Source: Rhodoferax ferrireducens (GTDB lineage Bacteria; Pseudomonadota; Gammaproteobacteria; Burkholderiales; Burkholderiaceae_C). Taken from it: a DNA stretch of 64,000 nucleotides. This document shows positions 34,914 to 43,200 of the stretch, piece by piece. The notes beneath the pieces are model-generated. The model saw only the letters and a program-made list of their open reading frames with translations, searched no databases and was not told the DNA's origin. The stretch covers positions 558,001-622,000 of the forward strand of contig MTEI01000001.1 in the NCBI GenBank assembly GCA_002083775.1. The letters run 5' to 3'. The first letter of the stretch is position 1. Every line of letters begins with the position of its first letter. The position numbers were made by a program, and so were the translations under genes.

Positions 34914-36827
34914 ATGGTTCAAATTACGCTCCCCGACGGCTCGCAACGTGACTACCCCGCTGCCGTGACCGTGGCCGATGTGGCCGCCTCCATTGGCACC
35001 GGTCTGGCCAAAGCCGCGCTGGCTGGCAAGGTCAATGGCAAGACGGTCGACACCAGCTATCTGATCGATTCGGATGCCAAACTGGCCATCCTCACCGCCA
35101 AAGACGCCGAGGGGCTCGAAGTCATCCGCCACTCCACCGCCCACTTGCTGGCCTACGCGGTGAAGGATTTGTTCCCGCAGGCCCAAGTCACCATCGGCCC
35201 GGTGATTGAAAACGGCTTTTTTTACGACTTTTCCTTTGAACGCCCGTTCACCCTGGATGATCTGGCCGTCATCGAAAAGCGCATGACCGAACTCGCCAAC
35301 AAGGACGAACCGGTGACCCGCCGTGTGCTGCCGCGCGACGAAGCCGTGGCCTTGTTTCTTGGGCAGGGGGAGAAGTACAAGGCCGAAATCATTGCCAGCA
35401 TTCCGGCCAACGAAGACGTGAGCCTGTACCGGGAAGGCGCTTTTGAAGACCTGTGCCGCGGCCCACACGTGCCCAGCACCGGCAAGCTCAAGCACTTCAA
35501 ACTGATGAAAGTGGCCGGTGCCTACTGGCGCGGCGACCACAAGAACGAGATGCTGCAACGCATCTACGGCACTGCCTGGGCCACCAAGGAAGACTTGGCG
35601 CAGCATCTGAAGATGCTTGAAGAAGCCGAAAAGCGCGATCACCGCAAACTGGGCCGCGAGCTGGACCTGTTTCATATCGACGACCACGCCCCCGGCGTGG
35701 TGTTCTGGCACCCCAAGGGCTGGGCGGTGTGGCAGGCGGTGGAGCAGTACATGCGCAATGTGTACCGGGACAACGGTTACCAGGAGGTGAAGGGTCCTCA
35801 GTTGCTCGACCAGTCGTTGTGGGAAAAAACCGGCCACTGGGGCAAGTACCGTGACAATATGTTCACCACCCAGTCCGAGAAGCGCGATTACGCCTTGAAG
35901 CCAATGAATTGCCCCGGGCACATCCTGATCTTCAAGCAGGGCATCAAAAGCTACCGCGACCTGCCGCTGCGTTACGGCGAATTCGGCCAGTGTCACCGCA
36001 ATGAGCCCACCGGCGGCTTGCACGGCATCATGCGGGTGCGTGGCTTCACCCAGGACGACGGCCACATTTTCTGCACCGAAGACCAGATCTATGACGAATG
36101 CGCCGCCTTCACCACGCTGCTGCAAAAGGTCTACAAGGATTTTGGTTTCACCAAAATCATCTACAAGGTCGCCACCCGCCCCGAGGCACGCATTGGTTCG
36201 GACGAATCCTGGGACAAGGCCGAACACGCGCTGATGGAGAGTCTGCGCCGCTCGGGTTGCGAATTCACCGTGTCGGAGGGCGAGGGTGCTTTTTACGGCC
36301 CGAAGATCGAATACACCTTGAAAGACGCGATTGGCCGCGAATGGCAGTGCGGCACCATACAGGTGGACCCGAACATGCCCGAGCGCCTGGATGCCGAATA
36401 TGTGGGCGACGACAGTGCGCGCCACAAGCCCATCATGCTGCACCGCGCCATCGTTGGCAGCCTGGAGCGCTTCATCGGCATTTTGATCGAAGAAACCGCC
36501 GGCGCCTTGCCCGCCTGGCTGGCGCCGGTGCAGGTGATGGTGCTCAACATCACCGACGCGCAAGCTGATTACGCCCAAAACGTGGTCAAAACGCTGCAAA
36601 ATCAAGGGTTTAGAGTGCAGTCAGACCTTCGCAACGAGAAAATCACGTATAAAATACGCGAGCATTCGATGCAAAAAGTGCCGTATCTGGTCGTTATTGG
36701 CGACAAAGAAATGGCTTCTGGCGCCGTCGCAGTGCGCGCCCGAGGTGGTCAAGACCTTGGAGTGATGTCTCTGGAAGATTTCTCTCAGAAATTGTCAGCC
36801 GACGTTGCTCGCAAATCAAACGTTTGA
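34914..36827 (+). CDS. thrS: Threonyl-tRNA synthetase
   Basis: The 637-residue class II synthetase charges tRNA-Thr. It has an N-terminal TGS domain ([20 protein letters not shown]), an editing domain with HSTAHLL and DLCRGPH, the catalytic core with [10 protein letters not shown], the [20 protein letters not shown] motif 2 and [15 protein letters not shown] motif 3, and a C-terminal anticodon-binding domain ([11 protein letters not shown]). Length is normal. It is first in the run thrS-infC-rpmI-rplT-pheS-pheT and is preceded by the candidate threonine attenuator. Confidence 0.97.
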   Translation: MVQITLPDGSQRDYPAAVTVADVAASIGTGLAKAALAGKVNGKTVDTSYLIDSDAKLAILTAKDAEGLEVIRHSTAHLLAYAVKDLFPQAQVTIGPVIENGFFYDFSFERPFTLDDLAVIEKRMTELANKDEPVTRRVLPRDEAVALFLGQGEKYKAEIIASIPANEDVSLYREGAFEDLCRGPHVPSTGKLKHFKLMKVAGAYWRGDHKNEMLQRIYGTAWATKEDLAQHLKMLEEAEKRDHRKLGRELDLFHIDDHAPGVVFWHPKGWAVWQAVEQYMRNVYRDNGYQEVKGPQLLDQSLWEKTGHWGKYRDNMFTTQSEKRDYALKPMNCPGHILIFKQGIKSYRDLPLRYGEFGQCHRNEPTGGLHGIMRVRGFTQDDGHIFCTEDQIYDECAAFTTLLQKVYKDFGFTKIIYKVATRPEARIGSDESWDKAEHALMESLRRSGCEFTVSEGEGAFYGPKIEYTLKDAIGREWQCGTIQVDPNMPERLDAEYVGDDSARHKPIMLHRAIVGSLERFIGILIEETAGALPAWLAPVQVMVLNITDAQADYAQNVVKTLQNQGFRVQSDLRNEKITYKIREHSMQKVPYLVVIGDKEMASGAVAVRARGGQDLGVMSLEDFSQKLSADVARKSNV

Positions 36828-36868
36828 GTTGCAGACCAAAAAGCCATGTCACCGGCGTGTAATGTGCG

Positions 36869-36899
36869 GTTATAGCTACGTTTTATGTAGCAATATTTG
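36869..36899. repeat. Partial family A element, thrS-infC gap
   Basis: GGTTATAGCTACGTTTTATG followed by TAGCAATATTTG resembles the GCTACGTTAAACGTAGC arm of the copy at 31606, without the CCCTTAT core. Confidence 0.5.
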
Positions 36900-36913
36900 T
36901 GAAGGATTAAGCC

Positions 36914-37507
36914 ATCGCTACCGAATTTCGTGATCGCCGTCAGCGCGAAGAACGCAAACACCGTTTGAATCGGGAAATCATGGTGCCAGAAGTTCGCCTT
37001 TCTGGTGTGGACAACGAGCCGCTTGGTGTCGTCAGCCTGATGGAGGCGTTGCGCATGGCCGGCGAGCTGGACGTGGATTTGGTGGAGATTGCGGCAACCG
37101 CCACACCGCCGGTTTGCCGTCTGATGGATTACGGCAAGTTCAAGTACCAGGAGCAGAAGAAAGCTGCCGAGGCCAAGGCCAAGCAGACGGTGATCGAGAT
37201 CAAAGAGATCAAGTTTCGCCCCGGTACCGATGATGGTGACTACAACATCAAGATGCGCAATATCAAGCGCTTTCTGGCTGAAGGCGACAAGTGCAAGATC
37301 ACTTTGCGTTTTCGGGGTCGTGAAATCACCCACCAGGATTTGGGCATGGCTTTGTTGAATCGTATTCGGGATGAGTTGGGTGATCTGATTTTGGTCGAGC
37401 AGTTTCCCAAGCTCGAAGGTCGCCAGATGATCATGATGATCGCGCCGGGTCGCAAAAAGCAGGTGGCCAAGCCAGCAGCTGCTGAAACTGCTGCAGTCGC
37501 AGCTTGA
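36914..37507 (+). CDS. infC: Translation initiation factor IF-3 with ATC start codon
   Basis: The 197-residue protein binds the 30S subunit and checks initiation codons. I place the start at ATC 36914, because AAGGA lies seven bases upstream and the frame from there encodes the conserved IF-3 opening [20 protein letters not shown]. The first ATG in frame (36980) would remove about 22 conserved residues. Rare start codons in infC underlie its autorepression in E. coli (AUU there). Domains: N-terminal APEVRL-type fold ([20 protein letters not shown]) and C-terminal [33 protein letters not shown] tail ends the protein. Confidence 0.92.
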   Translation: MATEFRDRRQREERKHRLNREIMVPEVRLSGVDNEPLGVVSLMEALRMAGELDVDLVEIAATATPPVCRLMDYGKFKYQEQKKAAEAKAKQTVIEIKEIKFRPGTDDGDYNIKMRNIKRFLAEGDKCKITLRFRGREITHQDLGMALLNRIRDELGDLILVEQFPKLEGRQMIMMIAPGRKKQVAKPAAAETAAVAA

Positions 37508-37728
37508 CAGATTTGGGTGCCCTCACTGGGTGCCAGGCAGGATTTGAAGCAGGTTTGGGTGGTTGTGCAAACTATCACTTGAAGATGTTTCGAAGGCGGT
37601 GAACGCAAGTTGACTGCCAAAAACAGCGAGCGACGCAAGTTGCTGGCTGAACCAAGTGGCTCGGGGCCAACAAGGCTGCACAGCGTGTGCAGACGCCTCA
37701 CGAGCACAATGTAAAAAGGAGCATGTAA
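37508..37728 (+). promoter_or_regulatory. rpmI leader region, candidate L20-type autoregulatory leader
   Basis: This 221-base gap has no gene. It contains a direct repeat ACGCAAGTTG (37603-37612 and 37633-37642) and a perfect hairpin CTGCACA-GCG-TGTGCAG (37676-37692) ending 36 bases before the rpmI ATG. The rpmI-rplT leader is controlled by L20 in E. coli; whether this region does the same is inference. Confidence 0.35.
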
Positions 37729-37932
37729 ATGCCCAAAATGAAGACCAAGAGCGCGGCGAAGAAACGCTTCCGCGTCCGTCCAGGTGGCACCGTCAAGCGC
37801 GGTCAAGCCTTCAAACGTCACATCTTGACCAAGAAGACCACCAAAAATAAACGCCATTTGCGTGGTGCAACCGCTGTTCATGAGACCGATATGGGTCGCA
37901 TGGCACAGATGTTGCCCGGCCGTGGTCTTTAA
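37729..37932 (+). CDS. rpmI: 50S ribosomal protein bL35
   Basis: A 67-residue, very basic protein with the family signature [20 protein letters not shown] and [26 protein letters not shown] lies before the ATG. It is followed after 25 bases by rplT, with which it is cotranscribed. Confidence 0.97.
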   Translation: MPKMKTKSAAKKRFRVRPGGTVKRGQAFKRHILTKKTTKNKRHLRGATAVHETDMGRMAQMLPGRGL

Positions 37933-37957
37933 TTAACGACGAACAAGGAGTAATTCA

Positions 37958-38317
37958 ATGCCTCGCGTCAAACGTGGTGTCACGGCTCACGCCCGCCACA
38001 AAAAAGTTCTGGCCCTTGCAAAAGGCTTCCGCGGTCGTCGTGGTAATGTTTTCCGGGTCGCCAAAGAAGCGGTCATGAAAGCAGGGCAATACGCCTACCG
38101 TGACCGTCGTACCAAAAAACGTGTCTTCCGTCAGTTGTGGATTGCCCGTATCAATGCCGCTGCCCGTCAGTGTGGCATGACCTACAGCCAGTTTGCCAAC
38201 GGTCTGAAGAAGGCTTCTATCGAGATCGACCGCAAGGTGCTGAGCGATATCGCCGTGCATGACATGGCCGCGTTTGCCGGTATCGTGGCCCAAGTCAAGG
38301 CCAAGCTGGCAGCTTGA
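37958..38317 (+). CDS. rplT: 50S ribosomal protein bL20
   Basis: A 119-residue 23S rRNA-binding assembly protein. [40 protein letters not shown] and [20 protein letters not shown] are the conserved blocks. The N-terminal basic extension that also binds mRNA in autoregulating homologues is intact. A hairpin formed from a family A repeat follows. Confidence 0.97.
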   Translation: MPRVKRGVTAHARHKKVLALAKGFRGRRGNVFRVAKEAVMKAGQYAYRDRRTKKRVFRQLWIARINAAARQCGMTYSQFANGLKKASIEIDRKVLSDIAVHDMAAFAGIVAQVKAKLAA

Positions 38318-38330
38318 GTGTCAATGGTTT

Positions 38331-38402
38331 GCTATTCAAAATATAGCTGACTACGCAACAGTGATAAGGGCTAGAGCTTGAAAAAGCCCTAGCCCTTTTT
38401 CC
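38331..38402 (+). repeat. Family A repeat doubling as the rplT terminator
   Basis: AAGGGCTAG (38366-38374) pairs with CTAGCCCTT (38389-38397), followed by T5. The left part keeps the GCTATTCAAAATATAGCTGA flank of family A. The hairpin separates the ribosomal genes from pheST. Confidence 0.75.
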
Positions 38403-38424
38403 TTGATCACAGAATCTACCCCTT

Positions 38425-39501
38425 ATGAATGACTTGACCACCGTTGTCGACGGCGCCCGTACTGCTTTTGAGCAGGCCCATACACCCGCCGAATTGGAGA
38501 ACACCAAAGCCCAATACCTGGGCAAGTCGGGCCGCATCACCGAGATGATGAAGGGCATGGCAGCACTGTCGGTTGACGAGAAGAAAACGCTGGGTGCCGC
38601 CATCAACCTGGCCAAACAAGCGATCGAAGCAGCTTTGAACGCCCGCCGCCAAGCCCTGGCCGATGCCGAATTGCAGGCCCAGTTGCAGGCCGAGGCGCTG
38701 GATGTCACCTTGCCAGGCCGCCAACGCGGGCAGGGCGGTTTGCACCCGGTGTCGCTCACGTTGGAACGCATTGAGGCCATTTTTGGCTCCATGGGTTTTG
38801 AAGTGGCCCAAGGCCCTGAGATCGAGTCCGACTGGTTCAATTTCACCGCGCTCAACACGCCTGAAGACCACCCCGCACGCTCCATGCACGACACGTTTTA
38901 TGTCGAAGGGGGTTCCGAGACGGCGCCCAATCTGCTGCGCACCCACACCAGCCCGATGCAGATCCGCCATGCGGTGCAGCACGTCAAAAAGCACCGCTTG
39001 GCAGCCGAGGGTGATCTTAAAGAGGGCACGCTGTTTGCCGGTGCCATGCCTGAGATTCGTGTCATTGCCCCGGGCCGCACCTACCGTGTGGACAGTGATG
39101 CCACGCACTCACCGATGTTTCACCAGTGCGAAGGTTTGTGGGTGGGCGAGGCCATCAGCTTCAAGGATCTGAAGTTCGTCTTTACTGATTTTTGCCGTAC
39201 TTTTTTTGAAAACAAGGACCTGGTGCTGCGTTTTCGCCCGAGTTTCTTCCCGTTTACTGAGCCCAGTGCCGAGATTGACATCCAGTTCCCCAGCGGCCCG
39301 CTGGCCGGGCGCTGGCTTGAAGTGGCTGGCAGCGGCCAGGTGCACCCCAATGTGATTCGCAACATGGGCCTGGACCCGGAGCGGTATATTGGCTTTGCGT
39401 TTGGCATGGGGCCTGACCGCCTGACCATGCTGCGCTATGGCGTAAATGATTTGCGCCTGTTTTTTGACGGCGATATCCGTTTTCTGTCGCAGTTCCGTTA
39501 A
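38425..39501 (+). CDS. pheS: Phenylalanyl-tRNA synthetase alpha subunit
   Basis: The 358-residue catalytic subunit has an N-terminal coiled coil (residues about 1-85), then the class II core with [19 protein letters not shown], the motif 2 region [20 protein letters not shown] and motif 3 [20 protein letters not shown]. It forms the alpha2-beta2 enzyme with PheT. A family B repeat lies in the 153-base gap before pheT. The sequence upstream is the rplT terminator; no phenylalanine leader was seen. Confidence 0.97.
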   Translation: MNDLTTVVDGARTAFEQAHTPAELENTKAQYLGKSGRITEMMKGMAALSVDEKKTLGAAINLAKQAIEAALNARRQALADAELQAQLQAEALDVTLPGRQRGQGGLHPVSLTLERIEAIFGSMGFEVAQGPEIESDWFNFTALNTPEDHPARSMHDTFYVEGGSETAPNLLRTHTSPMQIRHAVQHVKKHRLAAEGDLKEGTLFAGAMPEIRVIAPGRTYRVDSDATHSPMFHQCEGLWVGEAISFKDLKFVFTDFCRTFFENKDLVLRFRPSFFPFTEPSAEIDIQFPSGPLAGRWLEVAGSGQVHPNVIRNMGLDPERYIGFAFGMGPDRLTMLRYGVNDLRLFFDGDIRFLSQFR

Positions 39502-39539
39502 CTGGCATGGTCGCGAAACCACCCCCGACGCATGAAAGA

Positions 39540-39596
39540 TGTCATTGCGGGCGCCGACCCGCAATCCATGGATCCCGGATCAAGTCCGGGATGACA
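39540..39596. repeat. Family B double-hairpin repeat, pheS-pheT gap
   Basis: ATTGCGGG/CCCGCAAT hairpin, then CCATGG, then ATCCCGG/CCGGGAT hairpin, bounded by TGTC and GACA. Orientation is opposite to the copy at 19743. Confidence 0.88.
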
Positions 39597-39654
39597 GCCG
39601 AGGAATTTCACGCTAAAAAACGTTCTCCGTTGTTGGCTTTTTAAAGAATCCTGT

Positions 39655-42087
39655 ATGCAATTTCCTGAATCCTGGTTGCGCGAATTTTGTAACCCACCCC
39701 TGACCACGGCGCAACTCGCTGACACGCTGACCATGGCGGGTCTGGAGGTGGAAGAACTCCAGCCGGTGGCACCGCCGTTTCACGGCATCGTCGTGGGTGA
39801 AATCAAGGCGGCTGCCCAGCACCCCAATGCCGATCGGCTGCGTGTCTGCGAAGTCGATGTGGGGCAGCCAGACTTGCTGACCATCGTTTGCGGCGCGCCC
39901 AATGCCCGCGTGGGTATCAAGGTTCCTTGCGCGACAGTCGGCGCCGAATTGCCACCGGGTGAGGACGGCAAGCCGTTCCTGATCAAGGTGGGCAAATTGC
40001 GCGGTGTGGAGAGCCACGGCATGTTGTGCTCGGCGCGCGAACTGAAATTGTCAGAAGACCACGGCGGCCTGCTGGAACTGCCAGTCGATGCGACGGTTGG
40101 ACAAGACATTCGCCAGCACCTGAACTTGGACGACACCCTGTTCACCCTCAAGCTCACGCCCAATCTGGCGCATTGCCTGAGTGTGTATGGCGTGGCACGC
40201 GAGTTGTCCGCATTGACCGGTGCGCCCCTGCAGAAACCAGTATTCACCACAACCCCGGTCACCCATGAAGACGTGTTGCCGGTCCAGGTGAGTGCTCCGG
40301 AGCTGTGTGGCCGTTTTTCAGGCCGCATCATTCGCGGCGTCAACCCCAAAGCCGCTACACCCGGTTGGATGGTGGATCGCCTGGCGCGATGTGGCCAGCG
40401 CAGCGTGACCGCGCTGGTGGACATCTCCAATTACGTGATGTTTGAATTTGGCCGCCCCTCGCACATTTTTGACCTCGACAAAATCCATGGTGGCCTGGAC
40501 GTGCGCTGGGGTCAGCCAGGTGAACAGCTCAAATTGCTCAACGGCAACACCGTCACGGTCGATGCCCAGGTGGGCGTGATCGCCGACGGGCAGCAGGTGG
40601 AATCGCTGGCTGGCATCATGGGGGGTGACGCCACCGCAGTGTCCGACGACACACAAAACGTCTATGTTGAAGCCGCTTTCTGGTGGCCCAAGGCGATTGC
40701 CGGGCGTTCTCGCCGTTTCAACTTCTCCACCGATGCCGGGCACCGGTTTGAGCGGGGTGTGGACCCCGAACTGACGGTCGAGCATATTGAGCGCATCACC
40801 CAGCTGATTGTGGCTATCTGCGGCATGCCAGAAACGGTGTGTGGCCCGATGGATGACCAGCGGGTGGCCATGCCCCAGCCTGCGGTGGTTACTCTGCGCG
40901 TGGCGCGTGCGGCCAAGGTGCTGGGCATGCCGCTCACCCAGGCGCAATGTGCCCAGGCGCTCACCGGTTTGGGTTTGCCGGTGGTGGCGGGCAATGGGGT
41001 GCTGTCGGTCACCGCACCGTCCTACCGTTTTGATATCCAGATCGAAGAAGACCTGATTGAAGAAGTGGCGCGTGTGGTGGGTTATGACAACCTGCCCGCC
41101 ACACCGCCGCAAGCACCGATCACCGCCAAGATCCGCCCCGAGGCGCGCCGTGGTGAATTTGCCGCGCGCCGCGCGGTGGCTGCTTTGGGTTATCAGGAGA
41201 CCATCAACTTCAGTTTTGTCGAAGAGCGCTGGGAGCATGAATTGGCGGGCAACCCGAACCCGATCAAGCTGCTCAACCCGATTGCAAGCCAAATGAGCGT
41301 CATGCGTTCGTCCTTGCTGGGCTCTTTGCTACAGGTTTTGAAGTTCAACCAGGATCGCAAGGCTCAGCGTGTGCGTGTGTTCGAGCTTGGCCGGGTGTTC
41401 CTGCGTGACGATTCGGTCGCCAGCTCCGACACAACGGTCCAAGGCTTCAACCAACCGATGCGCCTCGCAGGTCTGGCCTGCGGTGCGTCTGACGCACCGG
41501 AATGGGGCGTGAAAGAGCGCGCGGTCGATTTCTTTGACGTCAAGGGTGATCTGGAGGCCCTGCTGGCACCAGCCCAGGCGACTTTTGTGGCGGCCACGCA
41601 TCCGGCCATGCACCCGGGGCGTTGTGCCAAGGTGGTGGTGAATGGTGTCGATGTGGGTTTTGTGGGTGAATTGCATCCCAAATGGCGCCAGTCTTATGAA
41701 CTGAACCAGGCACCGATTTTGTTTGAGGTGGATCTGGAGGCGGTGCTGGCCCGCGAGGTGCCGCGCTTCAAGGCGGTGCCCAAGTTCCAGGCGGTGGAGC
41801 GCGACATTGCGGTGCTGGTGGATGAGAGCGTCAAGCACGATGCATTGATGGCCGCCATCTGGGCGGCGCCTGTCGATGGTGTTTTGCGCGATGCGTTGCT
41901 GTTTGATATCTATCGCCCAAAAACAACGGAAGCCACTGCCGGACAGACGGCAGAAAAAAGCATGGCAGTGCGCCTGACGCTCAACACGCCCGATGAGACG
42001 GCGTTGACCGAAGCACAGATTGAATCCGCCGTGGCGGATGTGGTGGCTACGCTGGCCGAGAAAATTGGCGCCCGTCAACGCACCTGA
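39655..42087 (+). CDS. pheT: Phenylalanyl-tRNA synthetase beta subunit
   Basis: An 810-residue beta subunit with all usual modules: N-terminal EMAP/tRNA-binding domain ([20 protein letters not shown], near residue 45), the B3/B4 editing domain ([20 protein letters not shown]), B5 helix-turn-helix region, the inactive synthetase-like core ([20 protein letters not shown]) and a C-terminal ferredoxin-like anticodon domain ([20 protein letters not shown]). Length is normal. ihfA follows after 38 bases. Confidence 0.97.
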   Translation: MQFPESWLREFCNPPLTTAQLADTLTMAGLEVEELQPVAPPFHGIVVGEIKAAAQHPNADRLRVCEVDVGQPDLLTIVCGAPNARVGIKVPCATVGAELPPGEDGKPFLIKVGKLRGVESHGMLCSARELKLSEDHGGLLELPVDATVGQDIRQHLNLDDTLFTLKLTPNLAHCLSVYGVARELSALTGAPLQKPVFTTTPVTHEDVLPVQVSAPELCGRFSGRIIRGVNPKAATPGWMVDRLARCGQRSVTALVDISNYVMFEFGRPSHIFDLDKIHGGLDVRWGQPGEQLKLLNGNTVTVDAQVGVIADGQQVESLAGIMGGDATAVSDDTQNVYVEAAFWWPKAIAGRSRRFNFSTDAGHRFERGVDPELTVEHIERITQLIVAICGMPETVCGPMDDQRVAMPQPAVVTLRVARAAKVLGMPLTQAQCAQALTGLGLPVVAGNGVLSVTAPSYRFDIQIEEDLIEEVARVVGYDNLPATPPQAPITAKIRPEARRGEFAARRAVAALGYQETINFSFVEERWEHELAGNPNPIKLLNPIASQMSVMRSSLLGSLLQVLKFNQDRKAQRVRVFELGRVFLRDDSVASSDTTVQGFNQPMRLAGLACGASDAPEWGVKERAVDFFDVKGDLEALLAPAQATFVAATHPAMHPGRCAKVVVNGVDVGFVGELHPKWRQSYELNQAPILFEVDLEAVLAREVPRFKAVPKFQAVERDIAVLVDESVKHDALMAAIWAAPVDGVLRDALLFDIYRPKTTEATAGQTAEKSMAVRLTLNTPDETALTEAQIESAVADVVATLAEKIGARQRT

Positions 42088-42125
42088 GCGGATGCAAAAT
42101 AGCCCCTTACACACAGAGAGCCCTC

Positions 42126-42467
42126 ATGAACATCACCGTTGAATCATTAGAGACCCCTGCGTTGACCAAAGCCCAACTGGCCGAACTGCTGTTTGAGCAG
42201 ATCGGCCTGAACAAGCGCGAGTCCAAGGACATGATTGACGCTTTTTTTGACCTGGTGGCGCAAAGTCTGGTGGACGGGGACGATGTCAAGATCACCGGTT
42301 TTGGCAACTTTCAGATCCGCACCAAGGCCCCACGGCCTGGACGCAATCCGCGCACGGGCGAGGCGATTCCGATCGAGGCGCGGCGCGTGGTCACCTTCCA
42401 CGCCAGCCAGAAGCTCAAGGAACAAATCCAGGAGCAAGGCTTTTCATCCTCGCGATTTGTGCCCTGA
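42126..42467 (+). CDS. ihfA: Integration host factor alpha subunit
   Basis: A 113-residue DNA-bending protein. [20 protein letters not shown] opens the HU/IHF fold, [12 protein letters not shown] is the core and [20 protein letters not shown] is the DNA-binding arm. The pheT-ihfA-merR order is conserved in proteobacteria. The C-terminal tail after [10 protein letters not shown] is slightly longer than in E. coli. Confidence 0.95.
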   Translation: MNITVESLETPALTKAQLAELLFEQIGLNKRESKDMIDAFFDLVAQSLVDGDDVKITGFGNFQIRTKAPRPGRNPRTGEAIPIEARRVVTFHASQKLKEQIQEQGFSSSRFVP

Positions 42468-42561
42468 GGCAACGGTCTCTCAAATTGATGCGCAGCCTGC
42501 TTTACAGGCACCATTGACTTAGAGTAACCTGCAAGCTTTTGCAGGTATTTCATTGATTTCA

Positions 42562-43011
42562 ATGGAGAATTCGCTCCCCGTCATCCCCGCCAAACGCTAC
42601 TTCACCATTGGTGAAGTGGGCGATTTGTGTGGTGTCAAGCCGCATGTGCTTCGCTATTGGGAGCAGGAATTCACGCAACTGCGCCCGATGAAGCGACGTG
42701 GCAACCGGCGCTATTACCAGCACCATGAGGTGTTGATGATCCGCCGCATCCGCGACCTGTTGTACGACCAGGGTTTCACCATCAGTGGTGCGCGCAACAA
42801 AATGCAGGAACTGTTGCAGCACGAACGCGACAAGACCCGCAACGGTGAGGTGTTGCTGGAGGGGGTGGAAGTCATCGAGGTGAGCAATTCACAGTTTGGT
42901 GACTTCGAGGATTCCTCGTTCCTTCCTGAGCTCGATGTGTCGCCGGACGCCTGGCAACAGGTGCGCCGCGAACTCGGCGAAATTCGTGAGCTGCTGGCCC
43001 ATGATTTCTGA
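42562..43011 (+). CDS. MerR-family transcriptional regulator
   Basis: A 149-residue protein with an N-terminal MerR winged helix (YFTIGEVGDLCGVKPHVLRY, then WEQEF, RRGNRRYYQHHEVLMIRRIR) and a helical region to residue about 95. The C-terminal part is short and lacks the metal-binding Cys pattern of metal sensors. This gene is the conserved MerR homologue that follows ihfA in many proteobacteria; its target is unknown. The ATG at 42562 is preferred to a TTG three codons earlier. Confidence 0.88.
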   Translation: MENSLPVIPAKRYFTIGEVGDLCGVKPHVLRYWEQEFTQLRPMKRRGNRRYYQHHEVLMIRRIRDLLYDQGFTISGARNKMQELLQHERDKTRNGEVLLEGVEVIEVSNSQFGDFEDSSFLPELDVSPDAWQQVRRELGEIRELLAHDF

Positions 43012-43030
43012 GAAGCGTTTGGTCAGACGC

Positions 43031-43036
43031 TATAAT
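43031..43036 (+). promoter_or_regulatory. -10 element of the tRNA-Pro promoter
   Basis: A perfect TATAAT lies 10 bases before the tRNA, followed by a GC-rich discriminator (GCGGGC) typical of stringently controlled stable-RNA promoters. The -35 region overlaps the merR stop and is weak. Confidence 0.65.
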
Positions 43037-43045
43037 TGCGGGCTT

Positions 43046-43122
43046 CGGTGTGTGGCGCAGCCTGGTAGCGCACTTGCATGGGGTGCAAGGGGTCGAAGGT
43101 TCGAATCCTTTCACACCGACCA
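43046..43122 (+). tRNA. tRNA-Pro (anticodon GGG)
   Basis: The 77-base gene folds into a full cloverleaf with acceptor CGGTGTG/CACACCG, anticodon stem CTTGC/GCAAG enclosing loop ATGGGGT (anticodon GGG), T-loop GGTTCGAATCC and an encoded CCA end. It reads the CCC/CCU proline codons. A terminator follows 13 bases later. Confidence 0.96.
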
Positions 43123-43135
43123 ATAGACAGTTCAG

Positions 43136-43169
43136 AAGCCTCCTGGTAGCCCTACCTGGAGGCTTTTTT
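43136..43169 (+). terminator. Intrinsic terminator of tRNA-Pro
   Basis: AGCCTCC pairs with GGAGGCT, with a further GGTAG/CTACC inner stem, followed by T6. It ends 31 bases before the chosen start of the CHAT gene. Confidence 0.9.
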
Positions 43170-43200
43170 GTTGGCACATCCGAAGATGAGGAACGGCAAC

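Noticed and set aside
34905..36605. Long open frame (566 codons) on the minus strand opposite thrS
   Set aside because: It mirrors thrS almost exactly, has His/Val/Gly-rich composition typical of antisense frames in high-GC genes, and no domain or ribosome binding site.
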